Source: Bacteroidales bacterium
Lineage (GTDB): Bacteria > Bacteroidota > Bacteroidia > Bacteroidales > UBA932
Assembly (NCBI GenBank): GCA_009774765.1
Contig: VSOK01000018.1
Coordinates: forward strand, 1 to 46,146
Length of the DNA stretch: 46,146 nt
Reading direction: 5' to 3'
How positions within the stretch are numbered: position 1 is the first letter of the stretch; every line of letters begins with the position of its first letter. Under the pieces are notes generated by a model. It had not been told where the DNA came from. It was given only the letters and a program-made list of their open reading frames with translations, and searched no databases. Made by a program: the position numbers and the translations under genes. This document shows, piece by piece, positions 31,362 through 40,606 of the stretch.

Positions 31362-32282
31362 ATGGAAACAGTAAAATGCCTTATAATAGGAGGAGGACCT
31401 GCCGGATATACGGCTGCGATCTATACCTCAAGAGCTGATCTGTCTCCGGTGCTGTATGAGGGAATACAGCCGGGAGGACAGCTTACGACCACTACTGAAG
31501 TGGAAAACTTTCCCGGATTTGAAAACGGTATTGACGGCAATCAGCTGATGGCTGCCATGAAGGCTCAGGCTGTGCGCCTGGGTGCTGACATCCGTAACGG
31601 GCTGGTCACTTCAGCAGACCTGTCATCCCGTCCGTTCAAGATAACCGTAGACGGTGACAAGGAGATTTCTGCCGAGACACTCGTGATCGCTACGGGAGCT
31701 TCCGCCAAATATCTCGGCATTCCGTCGGAAGAGAAATTCCGTGGTATGGGAGTGTCTGCATGTGCTACTTGTGACGGATTCTTCTACCGCAAGAAGGATG
31801 TAGCGGTTGTCGGAGGTGGAGATACCGCCTGCGAGGAGGCCACCTATCTTGCTTCCCTTTGCAGGAAAGTTTATATGATAGTCCGCAGAGATGTCCTCAG
31901 GGCTTCTGCGGCAATGCAGGATAAGGTGAAGAATACCCCTAATATAGAAATCCTCTGGAACTGCAGCACGGAAGAAATTCTCGGTGATGCTTCCGGAGTT
32001 ACAGGGGCGAGGATCGCGCGTAAGGATGGCGGGACTTTTGAAATCGCCGTGGACGGATTTTTCCTTGCCATAGGCCATCATCCGAATTCTGAACTTTTCA
32101 GCCAGTGGGTGAATGTTGACGGGACAGGCTATATAATTACTGAGGGCAAGACTTCCAGGACAAATGTTGAAGGCGTCTTTGCCGCAGGGGATGTCCAGGA
32201 TCCTTCCTACCGTCAGGCAGTCACAGCCGCCGCTTCAGGATGCCGTGCAGCTATGGATGTGGAAAAATTTCTTAACAGATAG
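31362..32282 (+). CDS. trxB: Thioredoxin reductase
   Basis: A 306-residue FAD-dependent reductase that transfers electrons from NADPH to thioredoxin. The FAD-binding GGGPAGY is at residues 10-16, the redox-active pair is Cys134/Cys137 (CATCDG), the NADPH-binding GGGDTACEEA follows, and the C-terminal FAD motif is FAAGDVQDPSYRQ. Length and motif order match low-molecular-weight TrxB. It follows promoter repeat copy C; bamD begins 22 bases later and may be read through from the same transcript. Confidence 0.97.
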   Translation: METVKCLIIGGGPAGYTAAIYTSRADLSPVLYEGIQPGGQLTTTTEVENFPGFENGIDGNQLMAAMKAQAVRLGADIRNGLVTSADLSSRPFKITVDGDKEISAETLVIATGASAKYLGIPSEEKFRGMGVSACATCDGFFYRKKDVAVVGGGDTACEEATYLASLCRKVYMIVRRDVLRASAAMQDKVKNTPNIEILWNCSTEEILGDASGVTGARIARKDGGTFEIAVDGFFLAIGHHPNSELFSQWVNVDGTGYIITEGKTSRTNVEGVFAAGDVQDPSYRQAVTAAASGCRAAMDVEKFLNR

Positions 32283-32304
32283 TTAGTAAACGTAGATTGT
32301 AAAT

Positions 32305-33213
32305 ATGAAATATAAAATAGTTATAGCGGTAGTTTTGGCAGCATTCGCTGCAAATGCCTGCAAATCACAGTATGAGGCACTGCTCAACAGCAACGATACG
32401 GATGCCAAATACGAGGCTGCGTTCGATTATTTCAACAAGCGCAAATATTCAAAGGCCGCCGCTCTTTTCGAGTCGCTTTCAGTGGCCGTGTCAGGTACGG
32501 AGAGGGATGACACAGTAAGATATTACTGGGGATTGAGCAACTACCGTTTCAAAGACTATGTGACAGCCGAGACCAATTTCAACAATTTTGTTGAAAGCTA
32601 TCCGAGGAGCCCGTTCTCTCCGGAGGCTCGTTTCCTCAGACTGGACTGTCTCTACCGCTCCACACTGAGATATGAACTGGACCAGAGTCCGACATACAGG
32701 GCTATGGAGGCGATTGCCCAATATATGATAGAATATCCCAATTCGACACATCTGTGGATATGCCGCGAGATGATGAATGACCTTCAGACACGTCTTGACA
32801 CGAAGGCGTTCGAAGGGGCCAGGCTATATTACCACATGGAGGATTATCTTGCCGCGAGGGTCGCATTCAGGAATGTGCTGAAGGAAAATGCCGATAATAT
32901 GTACCGTGAGGACATTCTGTACTTTACCGCTATGTCTTCTTATAAATATGCCAAGATGAGTGTCCTGAAAAAGCAGAAGGAACGCTATCTCGTGTTTGTG
33001 GACGATTATCTTAATTTCATCGGCGAGATACCTGAGTCCAAGTACAGGAAAGAGCTTGACGCTGTGTACAAGAAGGCCCAGAATGCTCTTGGAAAGGATA
33101 CTGTTGAGGATGAGGATATGGACAAGAAGGAAAAGGAATTCCTTAAGGAGAGAAAGAAGCTTGACAGGGCTGCAAAGGCTGCTGAAAAGAAAACAGCAGC
33201 AAAAAAGAAATAA
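32305..33213 (+). CDS. bamD: Outer membrane assembly lipoprotein BamD
   Basis: The 302-residue lipoprotein has a short signal with the lipobox ANAC (Cys19) and a run of TPR-like repeats (about 28-240; YFNKRKYSKAAALFESL, YYWGLSNYRFKDYVTAETNF). BamD docks on BamA in the outer membrane protein assembly complex. The tail (about 270-302) is Lys-rich (KERKKLDRAAKAAEKK) and likely disordered; it is longer than in proteobacterial BamD. It sits between trxB and rpoZ. The partner bamA is 8 kb away in the same window. Confidence 0.94.
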   Translation: MKYKIVIAVVLAAFAANACKSQYEALLNSNDTDAKYEAAFDYFNKRKYSKAAALFESLSVAVSGTERDDTVRYYWGLSNYRFKDYVTAETNFNNFVESYPRSPFSPEARFLRLDCLYRSTLRYELDQSPTYRAMEAIAQYMIEYPNSTHLWICREMMNDLQTRLDTKAFEGARLYYHMEDYLAARVAFRNVLKENADNMYREDILYFTAMSSYKYAKMSVLKKQKERYLVFVDDYLNFIGEIPESKYRKELDAVYKKAQNALGKDTVEDEDMDKKEKEFLKERKKLDRAAKAAEKKTAAKKK

Positions 33214-33273
33214 AAAAATGAAACCCGTGTACAAATCGGATGTATAATAAAGTGGAAAGAAAATATTAATGAT

Positions 33274-33597
33274 ATGAGCAATACCAAAAAAGTACCTGTA
33301 AATACTATTACAAGGGATCTGTGCAATCTCGCTGCACCTACAGAGAACATTTATGAAACCGTAGTGATCCTTTCAAAGAGGGCCAATCAGATTGCGATCG
33401 CAGAAAAGAAAGAGCTTACCAAGAAGCTTGAGGATTTCAAAAACGACCGCGATACAATGGAGGAAGTCTTCGAGAACAGGGAGCAGATCGAGATTTCCAA
33501 ATATTATGAAAGACAGCCTAAGCCGAGTCTTGTAGCCATCTCCGAGTTTGAGGACAATGAGATTTTCTACAGGATGGCAAAGGAGGACAATAACTGA
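33274..33597 (+). CDS. rpoZ: RNA polymerase omega subunit, Bacteroidetes type
   Basis: A 107-residue protein with the omega core (NLAAPTENIYETVVILSKRANQIA, split: NIYETVVILSKRANQIA) and a downstream helix (KKELTKKLEDFK) plus a lineage-specific C-terminal extension (RQPKPSLVAISEFED). Omega helps fold and stabilise the beta' subunit. It is 60 bases after bamD and 5 bases before recN, so rpoZ and recN are co-transcribed. In many relatives a coaBC gene lies between rpoZ and recN; it is missing here. Confidence 0.92.
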   Translation: MSNTKKVPVNTITRDLCNLAAPTENIYETVVILSKRANQIAIAEKKELTKKLEDFKNDRDTMEEVFENREQIEISKYYERQPKPSLVAISEFEDNEIFYRMAKEDNN

Positions 33598-33602
33598 TAT
33601 AG

Positions 33603-35282
33603 ATGCTCAAGAGGCTCCAAGTAAAGAATTATGTTTTGATAGACTCTCTGGAAATTACGTTTCCTGAGGGTCTTGTCATCATTACAGGACAGACAGGAGC
33701 CGGAAAGTCAATATTGCTCGGCTCCATATCGCTTGTGCTTGGGGCGAAGGCGGATGCTTCCGTAATAGGTGAATCCGGGGACAAATGTGTCGTGGAAGCC
33801 GAATTCAATGTCCCTTCCGACAACATTGCATTGAGTGCCCTTCTCGAACGGAATGATGTGGAATGGGATGAAGGTCATCTTATACTGCGCCGGGTCATCG
33901 GGCGTTCAGGCAGGCCGCGCGCCTTTGTCAATGATTCGCCTGTATCCGCATCTGTGCTTTCCGCGCTTTCAGCCGAACTTATAGACATTCATTCCCAGCA
34001 TCAGACCCTGCTGCTTTCAGACCGTCGTTTTCAGATGTCGGTACTTGACCATTTTGCAGGTAATGCTGAGCTTCTGAAGAAATGTTCTTCTGCATATTCT
34101 GAATATCTTTCACTGAAATCGGAAATGGAAGAACTGGACGGACGGATAGCACGTATTGAAGATGAACGTGATTACAATGAAGCACGTTTCAGGCAGCTTG
34201 ACGAGGCTTCTCTGAAGGAAGGGGAACTTGGCCTCCTTGAGGAGGAGCAGAAACAGCTTGCCAATGCGGAGGATATAAAGGAGAATCTCTTTGCGGTAGA
34301 AGACCTGTTTTCTCCGGAAGCCGGGACAGACAGGATGCCTCTGGATGCCGTCTTGAGGGAAAGCGAAAAACGTCTTGAGAAAATATCTTCATTCCTTTCT
34401 TCGGCATCTGCTCTGGCGGAAAGGATTTCATCCTGCCGTGTGGAACTTGGGGACATATTGTCTGATGTCTCTGATATGAATTCCGGGATAGAAGTCTCCC
34501 AGAGCAGGCTTCAGGAGGTTGAAGAGCGTATCTCTCTGATATATGGCCTTATGCAGAAATTCTCCTGCAAGACTGTCGGAGAACTTATTGCCGTAAGGGA
34601 TGAACTGAATGAGGCTTTATATGATTCATCGGTGCTTGAAATGCGCAGGGATGAACTTATGCGTTCATTCAAACTTAAAAAGGAAGAGCTTGATGCTCTT
34701 GCCGCACAACTGCATTCTGCACGTGTAAAGGCTGCTCCGGGGCTGGCTGAATCCATTCAGAAATCCATACGTTCTCTGGAAATGCAGTATGCCGTTTTTG
34801 AGGTGGAGGTAAATGATGCCGCCCTGTCTGCCTCAGGAACTGATTCCATCGTATTCAAATTCTCGTCTACAGGACGGAATGCCGTGGATCTTTCAAAATG
34901 CGCCTCAGGAGGTGAGATGTCGCGCATCATGTTGTGCCTTAAGGATCTGATGGCCCGTTATACAAATATGCCTACAATGATCTTCGATGAGATAGACACA
35001 GGTGTATCAGGAAGCGTGGCAGACAAGATGGGCTCTATGATATGCAGTATGGGGGAGAATATGCAGGTATTCGCCATAACTCATCTGCCTCAGGTCGCAG
35101 CAAAAGGAGAGGCCCATTATCTCGTGTCAAAAGATGTCGACCCTGAAAGTCTCAAGACAGTCACTACAATCAAGAAGCTGTCCGATGAAGAGCGGGTGCT
35201 CGAACTGGCCAGAATGCTCAGCGGAAGCACTCTTACCGATGCCGCTGTCGCCAACGCAAAGGATCTGCTCGGCCTCAGGTAG
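33603..35282 (+). CDS. recN: DNA repair protein RecN
   Basis: A 559-residue SMC-like ATPase with Walker A GQTGAGKS at residues 29-36, a long coiled coil (about 160-370), the ABC signature ASGGEMSR and Walker B MIFDEIDTGVSG. RecN gathers and tethers double-strand break ends during recombinational repair. Length is standard. It starts 5 bases after rpoZ. It ends 8 bases before the converging LysM gene, with no hairpin between them. Confidence 0.96.
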   Translation: MLKRLQVKNYVLIDSLEITFPEGLVIITGQTGAGKSILLGSISLVLGAKADASVIGESGDKCVVEAEFNVPSDNIALSALLERNDVEWDEGHLILRRVIGRSGRPRAFVNDSPVSASVLSALSAELIDIHSQHQTLLLSDRRFQMSVLDHFAGNAELLKKCSSAYSEYLSLKSEMEELDGRIARIEDERDYNEARFRQLDEASLKEGELGLLEEEQKQLANAEDIKENLFAVEDLFSPEAGTDRMPLDAVLRESEKRLEKISSFLSSASALAERISSCRVELGDILSDVSDMNSGIEVSQSRLQEVEERISLIYGLMQKFSCKTVGELIAVRDELNEALYDSSVLEMRRDELMRSFKLKKEELDALAAQLHSARVKAAPGLAESIQKSIRSLEMQYAVFEVEVNDAALSASGTDSIVFKFSSTGRNAVDLSKCASGGEMSRIMLCLKDLMARYTNMPTMIFDEIDTGVSGSVADKMGSMICSMGENMQVFAITHLPQVAAKGEAHYLVSKDVDPESLKTVTTIKKLSDEERVLELARMLSGSTLTDAAVANAKDLLGLR

Positions 35283-35290
35283 AATTTCTG

Positions 35291-37090
35291 TTATCTTATC
35301 ACCCTGACTTTGTAGTCCGGCGTATAGACTATACGCCTTGTTGCTTTGTTGACAAGACCTCCTTCGGAAAGCAGTCCGGAAGCGTTTTCCGTGTCAGCCT
35401 TTATGGATCTTGCAAATCCGAAGTCTGACTGGAGCATAGGCATTCCGGTATCCTCAATCCGTTCTTTCCACAATGAGCCGTATTTTGAGCACAGACTGCA
35501 GAAATAATACATTATATCATATCCCTGAAAAGCGAACGGGGTTGGTTCCGTGTTGTACAAAGCTCTGTATTTCAGTATGAAATCCCTTACGCGAGGGTCA
35601 TCGTAATCTATATAGTATGACAGTGATGAGTGGAATTCTGCGTTATGCAGGTTCTCCACATCGATTGTCTCAAAGCTTCTGATTTTGGATACTCCATAGA
35701 GGGTTACCTTGTATCTGTTGTGTATCATAAGGTTGAGATTCCTTATGACGTCGTTGACAAACGCTTCGCTGTCAGATGCTACTATCACTCTGTTGTTGCC
35801 TTCTGACGTCATCTTTCCGGCAAGTGACTCCAGTATATTCCTTCCTTCAAGAATGCTGTATGAGAAAGAGGAATATCTTATTCCGCTTCCGGATATGATC
35901 TGTTTGAATCCGGCCAGGTCTTCAGTGTCTTTTACGGCTTTTTCATAGATTACTATGACGCTGTCCCTGACACCTTTCTCTTCTTTTATCCATTTGACGA
36001 TATCCTCGTATTGTGACATGGATGAAGTCGGTACCTGTATGAAGTTGCTGTGGATTTCTGCCAGCTGCTCGGCCCTGTGGTCAAGAGGTGATATTATATA
36101 TGAGGACTGTGGAGCTTTTGCAAACAGTCCGGATATGTCATTCTTTGAAACAGGTCCGATGATCACATCGCTTTTGGCAAGTCTTTCCGTGGTGATCGGA
36201 AGGACGCCTCCGCCGACGTCATAGACGCTGAGGTCTATGTTGAGACCTTTGTCGCCAAGGTCCTTTGACGCAAGCAGAACCCCGCTGTAGAAATCCATAC
36301 TGCTTTCGCTCTGTTTTTCTCCCTGTGTATTGAACGGAAGAAGAAGCACAGCATTGATCCTGGTGATAGGGTAGTAGACCGGAGAGGTCTGCAGGCTGTT
36401 TTCTGACGGTTCAGCTGCCTGGTCTTCCGGCTTTGCAGGAAATGACGGGTCTGCAGATGCAGCACCGGTATCTGACGGCTGCTGAGGAAGCCCTGCCATA
36501 TATGCCTCCGGATTCGTCGGTATTCTGAGCTTCTGCCTGTTGGTCAGTTTTCTGCCTGTCAGCCCGTTGAATTTCATTATTATGTCAACGCTCACTCCAT
36601 ATTTTTCAGAAATGACATTCAGGTCCTCATACCATTTTACAGTATGGGTAAAGTAGTCATTCCGTTTCTTTTCCTGTGCCTTGGCCTTTTTCTCCTCCTG
36701 GGCTTCTTTTTTTGCCGCCTCTTTCTGGAGAGCCTTCTCTTCTTTTAGCGCAGCCCTTTCATCCTTCTGGGAAACCTTGTCGTCTTTGGACTCTTCCTGC
36801 CTGTCGGTGACCGGAATCAGAATTATGGCATTTTTTTTCAGCCCGTTTTCTTTCAGTGCAGGATTGGCGGCATAGATATCCTCGACCGGGACTCCGTATG
36901 CCTTGCTTATGGAAAACAATGTCTGCTTTTCCAATACTATATGCGAATAGAAAATTTTGCCGTCGACTTTGACCCTTTCCTTTGACACAGTCACTTCAGG
37001 GGCAATATAATCCTGAGCATACAGTCCGCAGGCAAATGGCGGCATAAAGCCGGCCAAAGCCACCAATATCATCAAAAATGCCTTTTTCAT
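35291..37090 (-). CDS. LysM protein with periplasmic-binding-like domain (LpoA-like)
   Basis: The 599-residue exported protein has a signal peptide (about residues 1-26), two LysM domains (about 50-98, YSHIVLEKQTLFSISKAYGV; and about 155-202, HTVKWYEDLNVISEKYGV) separated by a Lys/Glu-rich linker, and a C-terminal type I periplasmic-binding fold (about 245-590: DVIIGPVSKNDISGL; NRVIVASDSEAFVN). LysM binds peptidoglycan; the second part resembles LpoA or branched-chain amino acid receptors. It may regulate cell-wall synthesis; that is inference. The start at 37090 (MKKAFL) begins the signal peptide. It lies 10 bases after the glycosyltransferase gene. Confidence 0.88.
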   Translation of the reverse strand: MKKAFLMILVALAGFMPPFACGLYAQDYIAPEVTVSKERVKVDGKIFYSHIVLEKQTLFSISKAYGVPVEDIYAANPALKENGLKKNAIILIPVTDRQEESKDDKVSQKDERAALKEEKALQKEAAKKEAQEEKKAKAQEKKRNDYFTHTVKWYEDLNVISEKYGVSVDIIMKFNGLTGRKLTNRQKLRIPTNPEAYMAGLPQQPSDTGAASADPSFPAKPEDQAAEPSENSLQTSPVYYPITRINAVLLLPFNTQGEKQSESSMDFYSGVLLASKDLGDKGLNIDLSVYDVGGGVLPITTERLAKSDVIIGPVSKNDISGLFAKAPQSSYIISPLDHRAEQLAEIHSNFIQVPTSSMSQYEDIVKWIKEEKGVRDSVIVIYEKAVKDTEDLAGFKQIISGSGIRYSSFSYSILEGRNILESLAGKMTSEGNNRVIVASDSEAFVNDVIRNLNLMIHNRYKVTLYGVSKIRSFETIDVENLHNAEFHSSLSYYIDYDDPRVRDFILKYRALYNTEPTPFAFQGYDIMYYFCSLCSKYGSLWKERIEDTGMPMLQSDFGFARSIKADTENASGLLSEGGLVNKATRRIVYTPDYKVRVIR

Positions 37091-37100
37091 AATTACATAT

Positions 37101-38222
37101 CTATAGTTTGTCCGCAAACTCAAGCAGTCCTGCACAGAAATTTTTCCAGGAAAGCCTGTCCTTTTCAGACTTTATATTCCTGATGCACCTTTCCTTTGTT
37201 TCCGGATTGCTGAAATATTCTTCAATTTCCTCTGCAATGGCTTCGGGAGTGCAGGCGTCTGCAACAATTCCCGTGCCTCTGTCCCCGATTGTCTCTTTAA
37301 GTCCTCCTGTGTCAGTGACGATCATAGGGACTTCGAAATGGTAGGATACGGAGCTTATTCCGCTTTGTGTCGCACTTCTGTATGGCAGTACCGCCACATC
37401 TGCCGCAGAGAAGAAGCTGCTGACCTCATCGTCTTTTATGTATTTGAGAAACAGATGTATATCATCCCTGTTGCCCAAATCTGAAATTATCTTCTCATAT
37501 TTTTCAAACGAACCGTAGGGCTCTCCTGCCACTATCAGCTGGTATTTCCCGGAAAGCTTGCCGAAAGCCTCGAGCAGGATGTCAAGTCCTTTGTAGTCGC
37601 GGATAAGCCCGAAGAACAGTATGTTGCGTCTGCCGCTCTTCAGTCCAAGCTTTGCTTCCGCGGCCTCCCTTTGCTCCTTTTCTCCGAAATGGGAATAAAG
37701 TGGATGCTGGAGGACGGTGAATCTGGCGTCAGGCTTCAGTTTGAGCAGATCTTCGGAGACAGCTTTGCACAATGTAACATAACCGTCGCTTCCGGAGAGG
37801 AAATACCGGGTCAGCGGCGTGTCAAAAAATCGTTTTTCGTGCGGAACAACATTGTCGAGCACCGATATGACTTTGCAATGCTTTTTCAGATGTCTTGTGA
37901 TATACCCTAATGAAGGTGCGAAATATGACATCCAGTACCGCACTATGACAAGATCCGGTCCCCATTCCCGTATCGCACGCAATGTGCTGTGATAGGAAAA
38001 AGGATTTGCCGTATCCAACAGGGACTCGCTCTCTATCGGTACGGCAATATCATCTTTTGTCACATACTGTGTCCTGCCCGGAAAAAGGAATTCAGGATAT
38101 TGTCTCTTGAAGTTGAATGCCTTGACAATGTTGCCTTTGCTCAGTTCGCTGTACAGACAGGCGTTGAACTGAGATATTCCTCCTCTGTAGGGGTAAAAAC
38201 AGGACAGTATGGCTATTTTCAA
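37101..38222 (-). CDS. Glycosyltransferase family 4 protein
   Basis: A 373-residue GT-B enzyme with a glycine-rich N-terminal loop (CFYPYRGGISQFN), a donor-side domain from about residue 195 (NILFFGLIRDYKGLDILLEA) and a C-terminal donor-binding segment (SATQSGISSVSYHFEVPMIV ... TDTGGLKE). The usual second Glu of the EX7E motif is not obvious (SGISSVSYHFEVP). The sugar substrate is unknown. It is 6 bases after the OmpH-like gene and 10 bases before the LysM gene, in an envelope-related minus-strand unit. Confidence 0.9.
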   Translation of the reverse strand: MKIAILSCFYPYRGGISQFNACLYSELSKGNIVKAFNFKRQYPEFLFPGRTQYVTKDDIAVPIESESLLDTANPFSYHSTLRAIREWGPDLVIVRYWMSYFAPSLGYITRHLKKHCKVISVLDNVVPHEKRFFDTPLTRYFLSGSDGYVTLCKAVSEDLLKLKPDARFTVLQHPLYSHFGEKEQREAAEAKLGLKSGRRNILFFGLIRDYKGLDILLEAFGKLSGKYQLIVAGEPYGSFEKYEKIISDLGNRDDIHLFLKYIKDDEVSSFFSAADVAVLPYRSATQSGISSVSYHFEVPMIVTDTGGLKETIGDRGTGIVADACTPEAIAEEIEEYFSNPETKERCIRNIKSEKDRLSWKNFCAGLLEFADKL

Positions 38223-38228
38223 CTGTTG

Positions 38229-38831
38229 TTATTTTTTGTTCTTTACGTATTCTTCGTTGAGGCCGGAAAGAACGTCGTCAGTGATGTCAAGAGACTTGTC
38301 TGCGGTCAGGACAGGCGCTCCTCCCTGGTTGGTGAGGATCATCGCGTACTGCTTTGTCTGGTTGTACTTGTCAAGATATGTCTTGATGGCATCCGCAAGC
38401 TGGTTCATCATGACAACCTGCTCCTCCTGGATCTCATTCTGCTTCTGGGCAGCGTAGTTGTTGAACTCTTGCTCCTGCTGCTGAAGCTTCTGTCCCTGTG
38501 CCTCTGCCACAGAGCGTGTCATAAGGCCTTTGTTGATCTTGTCCTGGAATGCGTTTACATCATTCTCGAGCTTTTTGCCTCTGCGTGTCACTTCTGCCTG
38601 AATGTTCTGGACTTTTGTCTCCACGACTGAACGGAGATCGTTTGCCATATCATATTCCTGGAGAATCCTGTCAAGGTCCACATATACTATAGAACCTTTT
38701 TCTGCGGATGTCTCTGAAGCAGCGGTCTCGCCCTGTTCAACATTTTTGCTGTCCTTTGTGAGGAAAAGCACACCGAAAACAATAGCAACGACCAAAGCCA
38801 GGCTGCTGAGAATGATAGATAAATTTTTCAT
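38229..38831 (-). CDS. OmpH/Skp-like protein with N-terminal anchor
   Basis: The 200-residue protein has a hydrophobic N-terminal segment (about 5-25, IILSSLALVVAIVFGVLFL) without an obvious signal-peptidase site, a short Ser/Glu linker, then the OmpH/Skp fold: IVYVDLDRILQEYDMA and a long coiled coil (about 65-155). Skp proteins hold unfolded outer membrane proteins in the periplasm. Because the hydrophobic segment is not clearly cleavable, this version may be anchored to the inner membrane. A second Skp-like gene follows bamA at 43992. Confidence 0.86.
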   Translation of the reverse strand: MKNLSIILSSLALVVAIVFGVLFLTKDSKNVEQGETAASETSAEKGSIVYVDLDRILQEYDMANDLRSVVETKVQNIQAEVTRRGKKLENDVNAFQDKINKGLMTRSVAEAQGQKLQQQEQEFNNYAAQKQNEIQEEQVVMMNQLADAIKTYLDKYNQTKQYAMILTNQGGAPVLTADKSLDITDDVLSGLNEEYVKNKK

Positions 38832-38908
38832 CGTTATTTAGTTTTGTTGTTAATCATTCCGTCCGTGCAGAAAAACTTCCGGATGGCACGGATATTTTAC
38901 AAAGATAA

Positions 38909-39628
38909 TCAAAAAATCTTAATTTTTGAGAGGTATGCCCCGATAGTTGCTTCAAGACCCAGATACAGGGCGTCGCAGATGATGGCGTGTCCTATGGAAA
39001 CCTCGTCGGTCCACGGAATCATTCTGATATAATATTCAAGGTTGTCGAGGTTAAGGTCGTGGCCTGCGTTGAGCCCGAGCCCGCATTCCTTTGCCGTTTT
39101 TGCTGCTGCAATGAACGGGGCTATCGCCTTTTCCCTGCCGGTGCAGTATCCTGCCGCGTATGATTCCGTATAAAGCTCCACCCGGTCGCATCCGCAGAGG
39201 GCCGCCCCTTCCACCATCGCGCTGTCAGGATCCGTGAAAATGGATGTCCGGATTCCTTTTTTCTTGAATTCACTGCATATTTCAGCAAGAAATCCGCGGT
39301 TGCTTATCGTGTCCCATCCTGCATTGGATGTGATGGCATCGCTGGCGTCCGGGACAAGTGTCACCTGGTCCGGGACGACTTCCAGCACAAGGTCTATGAA
39401 TGACGGTATGGGGTTACCCTCGATGTTGAATTCGGTCTTTACCGATGGCCTTATCGTCCTTACGTCAGAATATCTGATATGCCTTTCGTCAGGTCTCGGA
39501 TGCACCGTAATGCCTTCGGCTCCGAACCTTTCACAGTCGATGGCGGCTTTTGCCACATCAGGCATATTGCCTCCCCGGGCGTTGCGGATTGTGGCTATCT
39601 TGTTTATGTTTACGCTGAGTTTTGTCAT
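38909..39628 (-). CDS. pdxJ: Pyridoxine 5'-phosphate synthase PdxJ
   Basis: A 239-residue TIM-barrel enzyme that joins 1-deoxyxylulose 5-phosphate and 3-amino-2-oxopropyl phosphate to make pyridoxine 5'-phosphate. Conserved segments include SVNINKIATIRNARGG, ITVHPRPDERHI, FNIEGNP, VTLVPD and GLNAGHDLNLDNL. The start at 39628 (MTKLSV) gives the family length; the few upstream codons are not needed. It is divergent from nadK, with a TATTTTTG box between. Confidence 0.96.
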   Translation of the reverse strand: MTKLSVNINKIATIRNARGGNMPDVAKAAIDCERFGAEGITVHPRPDERHIRYSDVRTIRPSVKTEFNIEGNPIPSFIDLVLEVVPDQVTLVPDASDAITSNAGWDTISNRGFLAEICSEFKKKGIRTSIFTDPDSAMVEGAALCGCDRVELYTESYAAGYCTGREKAIAPFIAAAKTAKECGLGLNAGHDLNLDNLEYYIRMIPWTDEVSIGHAIICDALYLGLEATIGAYLSKIKIF

Positions 39629-39649
39629 TCCTATGGTTTTTAACGGGCG

Positions 39650-39682
39650 CAAAAATAGATATTTAATTCCTGTTTAGACAAA
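39650..39682 (-). promoter_or_regulatory. Promoter of pdxJ
   Basis: Minus strand TTTG (39679-39682), a 21-base gap, then TATTTTTG (39650-39657), 21 bases before the ATG. Confidence 0.65.
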
Positions 39683-39722
39683 TTTTATTGCCGCTTCTTA
39701 TAAAAAATCCAAAACATCTTCT

Positions 39723-39730
39723 TAATTTTG
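39723..39730 (+). promoter_or_regulatory. -7 promoter box of nadK-uppS
   Basis: TAATTTTG, 43 bases before the nadK ATG at 39774. No TTTG is at the expected -33 distance. Confidence 0.55.
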
Positions 39731-39773
39731 AGCCGTGTTTAGTAAAAGACATCGTCTTTGTGGAAAGGGAAAT

Positions 39774-40604
39774 ATGCGAATCGCTACGTATTTAAGGAAT
39801 TACCGTATTGAAAATGACGACAGGCTTTCTGCCCTGCTTTCGGCTTTGGAGGCTGAAGGTTGTGATGTCCACAGGGTATTTGCCCCGGAGGACATTGCCG
39901 ATGATACGGATTTTCTGCTGAGCATAGGAGGTGACGGGACATTCCTGTCTGCCGCCAAACTTGTGGGGGACAGGGGAATACCTGTACTCGGGGTTAATCT
40001 CGGACGGCTGGGCTTCCTTTCGGAAAACAGGCCCGATGCAGTGGCGGAGGCTCTTGTCTCGGGGGAATATACGATAGAGAACCGTACTCTACTGAAGGCT
40101 TCTCTTTCGCGCGTCACCGGCAGCGGGGATGTTGACGGCTGGCCGTTCGCACTGAATGAGATGACTGTGCACCGCTCGGGCGCGGCTATGCTTGGTGTTG
40201 ATGTCAGCATAGACGGAGTCCTGCTTCCTACATATTGGGCTGACGGGCTTTTAGTGGCGACTTCGTCCGGTTCTACTGCGTATTCACTGAGTGTCGGAGG
40301 GCCTATAGTGCTGCCGGAGTCAAAGGTGCTCATAATATCCCCCATAGCGTCCCACAATCTGAATGTCCGCCCTCTGGTAGTGCCGGACACGTCGGAAATC
40401 AGCATTTCGTTGCGTTCAAGGGACAGGAAGGTGATGCTTACTATGGACAACAGGACGGTTGAGATTGACCGTGATATGGAGATGACGGTTTCGATGGCAC
40501 AATTTTCGCTAAGACGCGTGCGTCTCAACAGTTCCAATTTTATAAATGCTCTTACCGGCAAATTGTTTTGGGGTGAGGACATCAGAAATTCAACAGAACA
40601 TTAA
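39774..40604 (+). CDS. nadK: NAD kinase
   Basis: The 276-residue enzyme phosphorylates NAD+ to NADP+. The catalytic GGDGT motif is at residues 52-56 (LLSIGGDGTFL), followed by GVNLGRLGFL, ALNEMTVHR and the DGLLVATSSGSTAYSLSVGG segment that binds NAD. The ATG at 39774 has AAAGGGAAAT before it; a GTG at 39735 would add 13 unsupported residues very near the promoter box. uppS follows after 2 bases. Confidence 0.96.
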   Translation: MRIATYLRNYRIENDDRLSALLSALEAEGCDVHRVFAPEDIADDTDFLLSIGGDGTFLSAAKLVGDRGIPVLGVNLGRLGFLSENRPDAVAEALVSGEYTIENRTLLKASLSRVTGSGDVDGWPFALNEMTVHRSGAAMLGVDVSIDGVLLPTYWADGLLVATSSGSTAYSLSVGGPIVLPESKVLIISPIASHNLNVRPLVVPDTSEISISLRSRDRKVMLTMDNRTVEIDRDMEMTVSMAQFSLRRVRLNSSNFINALTGKLFWGEDIRNSTEH

Positions 40605-40606
40605 CT

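Noticed and set aside
38865..38893. TCCGTGC/GCACGGA hairpin between pdxJ and the ompH-like gene
   Set aside because: Only 7 base pairs with a long loop and no T tract; it may lie in a 5' leader but is too weak to call as a terminator.
38884..38900. Sigma-54 promoter-like TGGCACG before the ompH-like gene
   Set aside because: The -12 part reads TTTAC rather than TTGC, and the site points into the antisense of pdxJ.
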